From positions 111,262,501 through 111,326,500 of the forward strand of contig NC_091245.1 in NCBI RefSeq assembly GCF_042477335.2: 64,000 bases of DNA, written 5' to 3'. Shown here in pieces: positions 23,609 through 35,570 of the stretch (the first letter of the stretch is position 1; every line of letters begins with the position of its first letter). The stretch comes from Ovis canadensis (Eukaryota; Chordata; Mammalia; Artiodactyla; Bovidae). A model generated the notes under the pieces. That model was given only the letters and a program-made list of their open reading frames with translations, had not been told where the DNA came from and made no database searches. The position numbers and the translations under genes were made by a program.

Positions 23609-23632
23609 CACACACACACACACACACACACA
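23609..23632. repeat. (CA)12 microsatellite
   Basis: Twelve uninterrupted CA units. Confidence 0.95.
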
Positions 23633-23799
23633 TTTTTAACCATATGGCAGCACACCATGTTATTGTTCTTTAAATAGCTTTTTTTTTTTTTTTTTGCTTT
23701 TCATGCATTCCACACGTCTGTCTATGGTAATGCACCAGAGCAGCAGTGTTCATCACAACTTTCACCAAGGAAGGAAATGTTTGATATGTGTGCTGCCAA

Positions 23800-23885
23800 A
23801 CAGAGTAGCCACTAGTCACATGTTCCTTTTTCGTACTTGAAATGTGGCTACCATGACTGATGAACTGAATTTTTCCTTTAAGGAG
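23800..23885. repeat. MER5A-like fragment
   Basis: Contains agtagccactagtcacatgt and 'acttgaaatgtggctaccat', typical wording of the MER5A non-autonomous hAT element. Partial. Confidence 0.5.
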
Positions 23886-24034
23886 CCACCGCTGTATGAT
23901 GTTCATTCTTCCTGAAAAGCTTAGAGGTGCACTGATGGTCTCTGTCATCTCTATCTATCCAATTGGTATCTCTGCAGCTGCAGCCTTTTTAATACAAGTT
24001 ACTTTTTTTAGTGGCACAGTCATTTCTACTTTAT

Positions 24035-24213
24035 TTTGTTAATATTTATTCTTGACTGTGTCGGGTCTTAGTTGCAGCACGTGGGATCAACGTTGTGGCA
24101 TGTGGTATCAGCATTGTTCCACAGCATGTGGGATCTTAAGTTCCCAGATCAGGAAACAAACCCGTGTCCTCTGCACTGGATCACCTAGCCAATGGATCAC
24201 CAAGGAAGTCCCC
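24035..24213 (-). mobile_element. CHR-type SINE (reverse)
   Basis: Reverse orientation: 'cttagttgcagcacgtggga' and 'catgtgggatcttaagttcc', then the reverse tRNA-like head ending in 'accaaggaagtccccc'. Confidence 0.75.
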
Positions 24214-24721
24214 CTCATTTCTACTCTAAATGTCTGCCTCCTTATTTTCCATGATGGAGTACTTTCCAGAATATCCACATTTTCTGGTATTGTGCTTCCT
24301 AGATTCCCAGGAAAGATTCACTAAGAATCTAGATTCCTAGATGGCTAGCGGAAGTTTTCCAGATTTTCTAAAATCCTCCAGCTTGCTCGTATGACCTTGT
24401 TCCTTGTGGAAAGTGGTTCAAACTACCATTTGAAATATGGTGGCAATCCCAGAGTCCCTCACCAAATTTCCAGGAAATACTGTGCGTGCTTGCAAGGTAG
24501 AACAGAACAACAGAGGTCCTTGTGTTTCTTCCAGTCATTACCAGCAAGAAGGTTTTCTTCCTGCCTCTGGATTTCACCTCTTGCACATGGTACCCTTTTT
24601 CTACATGGCCATCACCCACCTCTCTCCACTTCCCAAATACCACTAATTCAAGACTGTACACATGACAACTTTAGATGAAGGTTTAGGGCTCTTGGGAAAC
24701 TTTACAACACAACATTGTTTA

Positions 24722-24888
24722 GCAAAAGGAGAGGAGGGTTGCAGAGGATGACATGGTTAGATAGCATCACTGAGCCAATGGATATGAAATTGAGCAAACT
24801 CCAGGAGACAGTGGAGGACCGGGAAGACTGACATGCTGCAGTCCATGGGGTCGCAGAATAAGACAAGACTTAGCAATTGAACGACAAA
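24722..24888 (+). mobile_element. BovB LINE 3' end
   Basis: Last part of BovB: 'ggatgacatggttagatagc', 'gagcaaactccaggagacag' and 'gcagtccatggggtcgcag', ending near 'aagacttagcaattgaacg'. Confidence 0.88.
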
Positions 24889-24889
24889 A

Positions 24890-25680
24890 ATATAATTTAG
24901 CAAACAATTTTAAATCAATCATTACAATGTTTTGATTGCTGTTTCCTTTATTCAAGGTCCAGCCTTCTGACATGTTGCTGATCCTTTTCTCTTTTACAAC
25001 AATTTCCCCTTTTCTCCATTAGTTTACTCACCCCTAAACCCTCAAATCCCTGTTAATACTTTCACAACAAAGCAACCTTGCCAATGGTTTGTCTCACCTA
25101 GACCGTCTGGGCTGAGCCCCAAATGCTTCATCTTCACTCCTGCTAACGTGTCCCTAAAGACCAGCTCTCCTGAGATTAATTCTGTACACTGTTCTCAGAA
25201 ATTTCTCCTAAGTGGCACCAGTGATTTTAATTCAGTAAGTCTAACTCTCTTATCTCCATTTTGTTTTCCCAACTTCTCATACTTTCCCTACAAGAGAAAG
25301 GCAAAGCTAGGATGTATACACTCAAGGGTACTGTGGCTTACATGTCATTAAAACAAAACAGCCTTTCATCCACTCTCTACAAAAACAACATATTCAGGAT
25401 AAGAACCTGAAAGAATGTGTGCAGTAGTCTCACATACTGGTCATTCCTTAGAGGTTTAACAAAAGTTAAAGGAGACAGAAAAACCTGAAAAATGGGAGGG
25501 GGCTAAAGAAGACATAAAGCTATGCCGGCACCCTACCTACTGATCACACAGTGAGGAAATCGTCTCGTGTGCGTATCTGTCTGTCCTCTACACCCTTCTC
25601 TCTATCCCTGTTCTAGAGACCACACCACAATGGGAATTTCTCGATGTTGACTCCCTGCATTGCTCTCAGACACTGAAACT
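24890..25680. other. stretch with no recognised gene
   Basis: Unique-looking sequence upstream of the olfactory receptor pseudogene. No assignable repeat noticed. Confidence 0.5.
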
Positions 25681-25685
25681 GAAGA

Positions 25686-26609
25686 ATGCAGAGAAAAATC
25701 CTCACAGAAGTGACAGAGTTCAATTCCTAGGATTCTCCAGATTCCATGAACAGCAGATTACCCTCTTCATGGTTTTTCTCATCCTGTACATTACCCTTGG
25801 CTGGCAATGCCATCGTTGTGAGCACCATCCGCATTGATCATCACCTCCACACTCCCATGCACTTCTTCCTAAGAATTCTGGCCAGTTCAAAGACCACGTA
25901 CACACTGGTCACCATTCCACGGACACTCTGACCTCGTAGCCCAGAACCAGCCAATCTCCCTGGCAGGATGTACCATTCAAATATTCTTCTTTCTTACCTT
26001 AGCCATCAACAACTGCTTTCTGCTCATGGGGAAGGGGTATGATCACTATGTGGCCATCTGCAACCTTTTGAGATACACACTCATCATGAGCAAGAGGGTG
26101 TGCATCCAGCTGATGAGTGGAGACGGCAGCATTGGCTTGGCCATGGCAGCTGTCCAATATCCGTATTTACTTTACCCTTCTGTCACAGGGTGGTGGGTCA
26201 TTTCTTCTGTGGCACTCTCCCTGTCATAAAATTCTCCTATATTGATACCACTATCAATGAGACCATCGATTTTGTTGTTGTCAGTGTATCTGTGATCCTG
26301 GTTACCATGCATCTGGTCTTCACCTCCTATATTCTCATCATCTCCACCATCCTCTAGACCGCCTCAACCGAAGGCCAGAAGAAGGCCTTTGCCACCTGCG
26401 CCTTCCACCTCACTGTGGTCATTGTTCACTATGGCTGTGCCTCCATTGCTAACCTCAAGCCCAAGTCAGAAAACTCTGTAGAGCAAGGCCTCCTTCTCTC
26501 AGTGACCTACACCATCATCACTCCTCTGCCAAACCCTGTGGTTTACAGTCTGAGGAACAAGGAGGTCAAGGATGCCCTGCGCAGAGCTATGGGCAGAAAC
26601 ATTTCTTAA
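25686..26609 (+). pseudogene. olfactory receptor pseudogene, OR10J type
   Basis: Single-exon class II odorant receptor, a seven-transmembrane G-protein-coupled receptor, now broken. Recognisable pieces in order: FLGFSRFHEQQITLF near the N terminus, LAGNAIVV in TM1, HLHTPMHFF before TM2, GYDHYVAICN at the DRY region, TMHLVFTSYILIIS in TM5, KKAFATCAFHLTVV in TM6, and NPVVYSLRNKEVKDAL in TM7 and the tail. These fit OR10J better than other families. At least four frame changes are needed: between codons 13 and 15, near 25798, near 25930, and near 26155-26165. A TAG after SYILIISTIL is in frame at 26356-26358. The DRY motif reads DHY. It cannot make a full receptor. Its place about 9 kb from APCS agrees with the OR10J cluster beside the pentraxin genes in other mammals. 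Confidence 0.95.
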
Positions 26610-28814
26610 TCCATCAACCCTTTTTATAAATTACAGTATGTATTCTTGATGCATTCAACCTCAAGTCTGTCCTGTGCAATCTGTCCTGTAATGAGCTGTG
26701 CATATCTTGCTTCAACACCTTCACTACAAAAATTGTCAACTTTGTCTCCATATATTTCAAACTTTTGTCCAAGCATTTTCAATTTTTTGAGTATATAAGA
26801 GGTCAGGGAAGATGGCTATGCTTTTTAAAAAGCACATCCAAATTTTCGGGGTAGGGCAGCAGACTTCTTTACAACATATTAATGTGAGTATTTTATGTTT
26901 GAAAAAATTTTTAATCTCTGTTGCTTTCATAATACAACCTACAGAAAATAAAACTTGGGCAAAATCTTTCCAGCAAGATAAGAATAGTCAGTGGTAAGGA
27001 AGAAAAGTATATCAGAACCTTCGAGAAAGGTGAGATGTGTGTTATTTTTTTTAATTAATAAAGTTTGAAATCACCGATTTAGTCCTCAGAACTTCAGTCT
27101 TTATTATTTGGTTTATGCCAGAGCCTTTGCTTCCATCCAGTATCTTCAGAGTGTTCGGTTCAGTTCAGTTGCTCAGTCGTGTCCAACTCTTTGCGACCCC
27201 ATGAATCACAGAGTGTTAGCCAGAGCTATAAATTGTGAACAACTCTCACCTCTCTAATCTGACTGTGTTAGTCCATTCTCTCAGCTGCTGCTTCTCTTCA
27301 TGGAATCAGTTTCTGTCTAATCATTATGAAGAATAACGAATTGGTCAAAAAGAGCCATAGTTTTTTGGACCATAAAGATACTCTTTGCTGGCACACACCA
27401 TGGCACTTCCTGGATAGTACCTTAAAGAAGAATTAGAACAAAACCAACAGCACCAGTAGTCAGAAGTAGTTCAGAGATTTGTTTAATCACTCAATTCACC
27501 AAAAAGAAAAAAGAAAAAAGGCTAAAAAAGAAAATAATATCTCTATCTACTTCTACTAGGTCTCCTTTAAGGAAACAATCCTTCTTCCCCAGGGCGTTCA
27601 GGGAGTTTTTCTGGTTTCATGCTACTGGGACATACCTGCTATACTGTTGCCTTGGGTGGTGGTAGGGAGAGTTAAAGGCTCTGGTCCTGTGCATTTTTCT
27701 ACCAAAGTATTTTGTATTAAAAAAAAAAATGCTTCTCTGCTCATCCCTTAATTCTGTCTTCTTACTTAAGGGAGTGATTTCCTTTCCCCTGTACTGAGAA
27801 GGGGTAGGTAACTTTCAAGGAACTCATCTAACAGTAAGATCTAGCTTTACAGACTTCAGAGAATCTAGGTGGGAAGACCATACTTCTTCCAAGGCCTAGT
27901 CACCTCTAATTTCTGTCCTGTGTCATTGAAATTTCTACATCATAGAAGCAAGTCTTCCTATAAAAGCTCTTGAAAGGTCACGAGCTGGGTTTGAAAATCC
28001 TGGACTTGCCATAGGTCTGCCCTGACTGTACTCTTAAGATCAACCCTCCATGAAGCCATCTCTCCTATGCCTGAAGACAGCACCCCCTGAGGAGTGGGGG
28101 CATGTCTTCCTCCAAAATGAGACTGTCTCCTCTGAAAATATGAAAGACCCCTTTTATAAATACAGTGTTTTTAATTCTGCCTCACTAGTCATCAAAACAC
28201 ATTTTTAATCCCCTTAACTATTTATTCTGTACTGACTATTATCCAGTTATAAATGCTACCTTACATTTTCTAGAGCAGCATCATTTACCTCACTCCCAGC
28301 TAGGAAATTAGTTACTCTTTTTTATTTGCCCCTATAGTTCTTTGTACAAAATTATATTAGGATAGCATTTTTCTCATTGTGCTTTTGTCACTTATGAGTT
28401 GGTTTCTATCACTGAATCAAAAAGTGTATCAGGATCAGATATATGATATGCCATATAAAGTTGAGAATCAGAACTGTTTCTTTCACTGGTATTCCCTGTG
28501 CCCAGTAAAGTGCTAGGTAGAATGGGTGCTTACTAAATCCTCATATAATAGCCAAGCACCAACTATGTATGAAGCACTAAGCTTGGACTTTCTGGCATGT
28601 TTTGATCAGCTAAACACACCTGTTATGCCTTTCTGGGTTCTTTGCAGTTGACCCTCATCTAAAAACAAAGTAATAAGCAGATTCACAGAGGTGGGGTCAC
28701 TTGGGTCTGTAATTTCTCCTTCTCTGGATTTTCTATAAGCCAGCTTCTATAAGCCAAGTTGCTTCAAGACCCTCCTCACAGTCAGTATTAATTTGGTCAC
28801 TATGCTACCAATCC
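26610..28814. other. stretch with no recognised gene
   Basis: Apart from a BovB/BovA scrap at 27158-27215 I see no assignable gene. A-rich runs lie at about 27500-27535 and 27719-27729. The 28490-28600 stretch may be a decayed MIR-like piece. Confidence 0.45.
27158..27215 (-). mobile_element. BovB/BovA 3' end scrap (reverse)
   Basis: Only about 58 bp: ttcagttcagttgctcagtc followed by 'tctttgcgaccccatgaatc'. The 'gaatca' after the ATG is typical of BovB rather than Bov-tA. Confidence 0.8.
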
Positions 28815-28950
28815 CTTGTTGTTGTTGTTGTTGCTGCTGTTTAACCACTAGGTCATGCAACCCTATGGATTGTAGTTCACCAGGCTCCTCTGTCCATGGG
28901 ATTCTCCAGGCAGGCATACTAAAAAGGCTTGCCATTTCCTTCTCCATAAA
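28815..28950 (-). mobile_element. Bov-tA SINE (reverse, partial)
   Basis: A (TTG)n tail at about 28816-28838, then a reverse BovA body (gattgtagttcaccaggctc, 'gggattctccaggcaggcat'). It ends at 'ttccttctcc' with no tRNA-like head. Confidence 0.85.
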
Positions 28951-29074
28951 GGACATGGAGTTACCATAAAAAAAAAAAATCATTCCTACACATACGAGGA
29001 ATAGGACCTTCAAATCTTATTTTAAAACAAATAAGTTTTTAAACAAAAAGTCATATGCCATATAAAATTAAGAA

Positions 29075-29409
29075 TCAGGACACTTATCATAATGCCCTAA
29101 GTAAAATAAGTCAGAAAAATAGTTTATGAGCTCACTCATATATGGAGTTTTAAAAAGAAAAAAAGACTCAAAAAAAAAGAAAGAAAGAAAGAACGAAACA
29201 AGAACAGGTGGTTCTGTTTTTGGTGGTTGCCAGAGGAAGGGATAGGGGTCTTAAGTGAAAGTGATCAAAAGATACAAACTTTCAGTTATAAGATAAATTA
29301 AGTTCTGAGATTGTAAGAAGCAACATGATGACTTTGGTAACAACACTGTATTGCGTATTTGAAAGCTGCTAAGAGTAGATCTCAGCAACTTAGAAAGTTG
29401 CTAAGAGTA
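29075..29409 (+). repeat. L1 3' UTR fragment, old
   Basis: Contains 'taagtcagaaaaatagttta', 'tggtggttgccagaggaagg' and a decayed A-rich stretch. Typical order of an older L1 3' end. A possible small duplication (gctaagagtag, twice near 29369 and 29401) lies at the end. Confidence 0.55.
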
Positions 29410-30752
29410 GAACTTAGCAGTGGTCACAGCACTAGAAAAGGTAAGTTTTCGTTCCAATCCCAAAGAAGGGCAATGTCAAAGAATGTTCAGACTACCACAC
29501 AATTGCACTCACTCCACATGCTAGCAAAGTGATGATCAAAATTCTCCAAGCTAGGCTTCAACAGTACATGAACCGAGAACTTCCAGATGCTCAAGCTGAC
29601 CTCTGGTCAGATTGGTCAGATTGCTAGCAACCAGTGGATCACAGAAAAAGCAAGAGAATTCCAGAAAAACATCTATTTCTGCTTCATTGACTATACAAAA
29701 GCCTTTGACTGTGTGGATCACAACAAACTGTGGAAAATTCTTCAAGAGTTGGGAATATAAGACCACATTACCTGCCTCCTGAGAAACCTGTATGCAGGTC
29801 AAGAAGCAACAGTTATAACTGGACATGGAACAACAGACTGGTTCAAAATTGGGAAGGAGTATGTCAAGGCTGTATATTGTCAGTCTGCTTATTTAACTTC
29901 TATGCAGGGTACATCATGCAAAATACCAGGTTGGATGAAGCACAAGCTGGAATCAAGATTGCCAGGAGAAATATCAATAACCTCAGATATGTAGATGACA
30001 CCACCCTTAAGACAGAAAGTGAAGAAGAACTAAAGAGCCTCTTGATGAAAGTGAAAGAGGATAGTGAAAAAGCTAGCTTAAAACTCAACATTAAAAAATG
30101 AAGCTCATGACATCCAGTCCCATCCCTTCGTGGCAAATACATGGGGAAACGATGGAAACAGTGACAGACTTTATTTTCTTGGGCTCCAAAATCACTATAG
30201 ATGGTGACTGCCGCCATGAAATTAGAAGATACTTGTTCCTTGGAAGAAAAGCTATGACAAACCTAGACAGCATATTAAAAAGCAGGAACATTACTTTGTC
30301 AACAAATGTCTGTATAGTCAAAACTATGGTTTTTCCAGTAGCCGTGTATGGATGTGAGAGTTGGACCATAAAGAAGGCTGAGCAGTAAGGAATTGATGCT
30401 TTTGAACTGAGGTGTTGAAGAAGACTCTTGAGAATCCCTTGGACTGCAAGGAGATCAAACCAGTCAATCCTAAAGGAAATCAATCCTGAATATCCATTGG
30501 AAGGACTGATGCTGAAGCTGAAGCTTCATTAATTTGGCCACTTGATATGAAGAGCCAACTCATTAGAAAAGACCCTGATCCTGGGAAAGACTGGAGGCAG
30601 GAGTAGGGAACAACAGAGGATGAGATGGTTGGATGGCATCAATGGCTCAATGGACATGAGTTCGAGCAAGTTCCAGGAGTAGGTGATGGACAGGGAGGCC
30701 TGGCCTGCTGCAGTCCATAGGATCACAAAGAGCTCAACACGACTGAATGAAT
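29410..30752 (+). mobile_element. BovB LINE, 5'-truncated
   Basis: Starts inside the BovB reverse transcriptase region (gttccaatcccaaagaaggg) and runs to the 3' end (gagctcaacacgactgaat). Peptide pieces show RT motifs, for example INNLRYVDDTTLKTE containing the YVDD core (about 29975-30015), and further on FIFLGSKITIDGDC. Stops and frameshifts break it into frames 29730-30101 and 30098-30388. Not able to make a working enzyme. Confidence 0.95.
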
Positions 30753-30927
30753 GAACAACAGCAACAAAGAGAAGACTTTAAAAGTTCTCATCACAAGGAA
30801 AAAAAATGTGTAACCACATGTGGTAATAGATGCTAACTAAACTTACTGTGGTAATCACTTCACAGTAACTACATATATCAAATTATCATGTTGTATATCT
30901 TAAACTTACACAATGCTCTAAGTCAGT

Positions 30928-31148
30928 TAGGGGCTTCCCAGGAGGCACTAGTGATAAAGAACCTACCTGCAATTTCAGGGGACATTAGAGATGTGGGTTC
31001 TATCCCTGAGTCAGGAAGATCCCCTGGAGGGGGGCATGGCGACCCATTCCTGTATTCTTGCCTGGAGAATCCCATGGACAGAGAAACCTGGCAGGCTGCA
31101 GTCCATAGGGTTGCACAGAGTTGGACATGACTGAAGCAACTCAGCACA
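30928..31148 (+). mobile_element. Bov-tA SINE
   Basis: Full unit from ggggcttcccaggaggcact through 'cccatggacagagaaacctg' to 'gacatgactgaagcaactca'. Confidence 0.93.
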
Positions 31149-31639
31149 GCAAATATAGATCAAGTACAACTCAATAAAAACTGAGGGGTTGAGGGGAAGA
31201 ATCAAGGCATCTCCAAGGTATTATACTTTTAGGGAAATGACAAATCCATTATGAGGCCAAAAATCCTTCTACGGTTTTAGATTTTGAGTCAGTCTAGAGC
31301 AAAGACTCATGTCCCTTTGTTGCTGGCCATTCACCACCTCAAATTTCTCACCACCTCCTTTTCCAGCCCCTATTTCATCCTAACATGAAGGTAGTATCAG
31401 AGGAGAAAGAAAATACAGAAATACCAACCATCAGCCATGAAAAGCTTGGTGGCGGGAAGCATCTATCTCTGGAAAATGGGAGAGGGGAGAAAGAGGCAGG
31501 AGATGACACAGAGGCATGGATTAGTGGCCTATGTCACTTGGCTCTCGCTCTTTAGAATCTCATCTCCACAGGAAAGAGGAATTTCAAGTGTTGCGGTGTA
31601 TAGTGGAAGATGACTGTGGTTTACCAAAGGCAGCTACAG

Positions 31640-31870
31640 GGCAGGTACTATACTCACCTACATTATTTCACTTAATAATAGTATTTCAACTTTCTGGTAC
31701 TTTGCGTTTCCTGACAGTCTTCAAATACAACATCCCATGTGCTTCTTACAGTAATATTATAAAGATGCACTTTTAAGCCCACTTTTTAGGTTAATGGTAG
31801 AAATGTGAACTGGCTTGCTTCAAGTCACACAGTTGGTAACTGACAGAACTGGAATTGATACCAAGATCCA
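31640..31870 (+). repeat. MIR fragment
   Basis: Ends in the typical MIR core order: 'cttgcttcaagtcacacagt', 'ggtaactgacagaactggaa'. Diverged. Confidence 0.6.
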
Positions 31871-32790
31871 CTAGGAGACTTTAAACTATGTCTTCATCTC
31901 TGTATTACCACCATTTCTCATCTTTAATGTTTCTGAAAGATGCTGTACTCTCCTTTTGAAAGACATGATATGCTGTGAGTTATCCTGGCTTCATCCTGGA
32001 CATCACTTCTATCAAAAAGTCTTCTCTAAATAATTTAGGAAGTGTTCCTGCCATGAGCTTCCACACCCCTCTAAGCTGATCCTTAGCAGTGCATTAAAGT
32101 TGCCTACCTCCTAGTCTGCTCCCTCACCACACAGCATACCCCTTGACAGAAGAACCACTTCTATATCCCCAGTACACAGCACAGTTCTCTGCATAAGACA
32201 GATCAATAAATATTTATCAAATATGAAAGTTAAATGCATAACGAGCACACTTGAAACTGCTTCTTGATGACTAAGTATTGATGAGTGTCCACTGCTCTTC
32301 TGTGCTATGAAGCATCCACGTTCTCCAGAGAGCAGCTTCCGCCTTTGTTCTAAAGAGCTCACAGACTCTTCTGCTTTGGAAATTTCATGTTTATCTCTTG
32401 TGATTCTTTTTTCTCCCTTCTTGTTTTCTAGATATGAGCTGTCACATTTCTGAGCTGTCAGTGTTCTGAACTGTAGCCGCAAATCTTTCTTATATACTAT
32501 TTCCAAACTGCAGTAGAGGAATAAAAGCAGAGGAACCATAGATAGAATTACCTGAAAAGTAGCTTCCTTAAGAGAGAGCTTTGCATAAAGGTGAAGAACA
32601 AGAATCTGAAATCAGACTGTAAAGGTTCTAATTTTACCTCTGTCCCTCACTAGATGTTCTCATTTCTCTATACATCTATTCCCAGAGTTTTTCTTATGGG
32701 GAAGTTGACAGTACCTAAGGAGGTAAGTATCATTATTCCCATTTTTAGAGCTGCAGTTTAGCAAAGCTAAGTAAAATTTAATCTGTTCAA
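31871..32790. other. stretch with no recognised gene
   Basis: A 142-codon minus-strand open frame (32111-32539) shows no domain I recognise. No clear repeat assignment. Confidence 0.45.
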
Positions 32791-32794
32791 TAAA

Positions 32795-33510
32795 GGTATA
32801 TTACATGTTAGACACTTGGGCTACAGTAATATTCAGACATCACAAACCCTGCCTTCATGGTGCTAAGAGGGGTATCCAAAAATTAAGCAAGAAGTGTTAA
32901 ACCTTATAATGTGAGAAATACTGGATGTTACAGGAACACATTTCCTTATCAGGGTCAAGGAAAAGCTACCAGAGGAAGTAAGGTTTAAGCCTAAGATCTG
33001 AAGGTATAGTAGGAGTCAGCTGGATGAAAGGCTGAAGAAAGGTCTGGCAATGCAAGATCAAAAGTATATTCCAGGCAGAAGAGCAGCACTTACAAAGGTA
33101 TGCAAGAGAATAACTGAATTATGAAAAGATTAGTAGATCTGGGGTATAAAATTCATGGGATACAGACAGGAGAGCAAATTGGAAAGTTGGCAGTAATCAC
33201 ATGATGAAGGACTTTATAACTCATGGTAAAGAGTATATATCCTAAAGACGATGAAGAGCATTTAAATGTTCTTAAGTAAATCAATACTGTGGTCTATTCA
33301 GAAAGTTCACTCTGCCAGCAGAGCAAGAAATAGATTATAGAGGGGAAGACTGGCAAAAAGGCTGGCTGGGAAGCCATTATGGGACCACAAAAGACACACA
33401 GTGGTAGATACTGGGCTGGTGTGAAGGCAGTACTGATGGAGAGAAATGGACAAGTATGAGACTTGTGTGAGGTTAAGAACAACATCTCTTGGTTATGGAT
33501 TAAATATGTG
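32795..33510 (+). repeat. old interspersed repeat, family unassigned
   Basis: Reads like a widespread mammalian repeat: 'ctgccttcatggtgctaaga', 'gttacaggaacacatttcct', 'aaagtatattccaggcagaa', 'atgatgaaggactttataac'. This order is common in old LINE-derived 3' ends, possibly L2. Not certain. Confidence 0.4.
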
Positions 33511-34413
33511 GGTGGGGTGGATAACGGAATCAAAAATCACCCTGAGACTTCTGATTTCTGGCAACTAAGTGGACTGTGTTGTCCTTAACCAATACAGAAC
33601 ACCCTGGAAGGGAAGCAGGCTTGGATATGAAGACAATGACAATGAGTTTGATTTTGGACTTTTAAGGTTGAAGGGTCTCTGAGGACTCAAGTGGCAACAT
33701 CCAAGAAGCTAGATCCATAGATCTGGGACTCAGGAAAGTGTTTTGAGATAGAGTTGTAGGAATTATACGTATATGGATGGTCTTTTTTTTTTTTTTAATG
33801 GGAATGACTGTATTCACCCAGGGAGAATGTGTAGAAGGAGAGAAGTCTACCTCGGGCAGAGAGCTGCGAGGCACCACACCAGATGGAATCCTGATGTAGG
33901 CACGTGGGACTGGTGTTAACAATAAAATAACTACCAGGAAAGCAGGAAAGCAAGGAGAGGATTTCTCCATTCTGAGTGCCAGAGTCTTCAGTGACTGGTA
34001 AGTTCTACTATTCCTTATGGATAAAGAGGAAGACTTTCTGGTTCCTTCTACTTCCCAGGCAACCACATGTAGGCCTGCATGGCATGTGGTGCCCTTCTCC
34101 CTTGTGAATAAGTGACTAATAAACAACTGCCAATCTCATCCATCCAGGGTCAGGTGATGTGTGTCTGGACATCCCATACCATTTAGAGTAGAATCTTTGC
34201 TTTACCAACAGGGTGAATACATGGTGATCAGAACACAGGGTAGATGTCAGGACAAGAACATATAAATTTCTTATGATCAAATGAATCCACTGAGTGGGCT
34301 GGACTTGAGATAATTTGCAGTTTCCCCACCTGAGGGCAAGGGAGGTCTAGCAGCTAAAGAGTGCCCAGATCTCCTGGGAGTAGAATCTCAGAGGGAGGGG
34401 ACTCTGCACTTTC

Positions 34414-35019
34414 ATGTCAAGGAACTGTCAGGGAGAGTCTACAGGGCCTTCCAAAGAACTCATGCGTGCACCGGAGCTGCACCCAAAATCTGTCAATGAC
34501 AGCAAGAGAACCATGGTAACCACTCACAAGGGGCTACAAGCAAGGCTGTCAATTGAGTTAAGAGTTACTTGTCTCTGTCCCCCTTCTTACCCACTTCAAC
34601 ACCTTGAAGATCTAACAGTCAAAGCATTGAGAAATTTCAGAGCCAGACTACCACTCTCAACCATAATTTCCAAGGTAGCTAAAGTGGAAAAGGAAAATAG
34701 TAAAATAGTAGACTGTCTTTCTACCCCTCTTCCCCAATGCAAAGAACTGGAGTCGGAGGAAAACCACAAGAATAAACCATTGTCCCCACTGATTTTTGTA
34801 TCCCCAAAGCCACAAGTCTTACCCACTACAGGGCCAGCAAAGGGGCGGTCTCAACTTTTAATGATTGAAAGAGAAGGAAACATTGTGGACTCTGCCCCAA
34901 ATTTAAAGGCAAGAAACAGAAATCCCACAAAGCCCGGTTGGAAACAGAAGTTGGGGACAAGGGCAGGGGGAGAGTCAAAATGTTTATACTCATCCAACTG
35001 TGTTACAAGTGATCAATAA
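34414..35019 (+). CDS. unrecognised 201-codon open frame
   Basis: ATG at 34414, stop TAA at 35017-35019; the closest upstream in-frame stop is TAG at 34381. The product is polar, rich in Lys, Ser, Pro and Thr, without a signal peptide, membrane segment or domain I recognise. It does not read as L1, BovB or SINE sequence, unlike every other frame of this length in the window. The stop codon overlaps an AATAAA (35014-35019), which is odd for a complete coding exon. The ATG context (ttcATGt) is weak. An acceptor-like aatttgcag lies at about 34311-34319. It may be a chance frame, an exon of an unannotated (for example testis) transcript, or a decayed retrocopy. I do not assign a function. Confidence 0.25.
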   Translation: MSRNCQGESTGPSKELMRAPELHPKSVNDSKRTMVTTHKGLQARLSIELRVTCLCPPSYPLQHLEDLTVKALRNFRARLPLSTIISKVAKVEKENSKIVDCLSTPLPQCKELESEENHKNKPLSPLIFVSPKPQVLPTTGPAKGRSQLLMIEREGNIVDSAPNLKARNRNPTKPGWKQKLGTRAGGESKCLYSSNCVTSDQ

Positions 35020-35367
35020 ACTGATTACACATAGACAGAATTTTGTAAAATTCTTTAGCTCTCAGTGGAATCCATCTAGAAACATGTGAGATTCTGTTCA
35101 GTACTTCAGAAGTGAGAGCTTTGTACACATTTGCAAAACTGTATTATTCAGATGTGCAAGGGCCTAGACCTGCCATTTTATAGAAGCTCAATAACATTTG
35201 TTGCACAAGAACAAATGCATGGATGAAGTAGGGTCTTAGCTGCAAAAAAGGGGGCAAACTATAAATGAGGTCAGGGTCTCAACTGGCCTAAAATAAAGCT
35301 TTGCCTATATATGTAAGAACATTTTGCTCTTGCTTATGTAACAAAAGACATCCCCAAACAGGTCTGT
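35020..35367. other. stretch with no recognised gene
   Basis: AT-rich sequence after the open frame. Nothing assignable. Confidence 0.5.
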
Positions 35368-35570
35368 GGGCCTCCCTGGTGGCTCAGATGGTAAAGAATC
35401 TGCTTGCAATGCAGAAGACCCAGGTTCGATCCCTGAGTCAGAAAGATTCTCTGGAGAAGGGAATGGCAACTCCCTCCAGTATTCTTGCCTGGAGAATTCC
35501 ATGGACAGAGGAGCCTGATGGGCTACAGTCCTTGGGATCACAAAGAGTAGGACATGACTGAACAATGAAC
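35368..35570 (+). mobile_element. Bov-tA SINE
   Basis: Full unit from gggcctccctggtggctcag through 'aatggcaactccctccagta' to 'gacatgactgaacaatgaac'. Confidence 0.94.
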
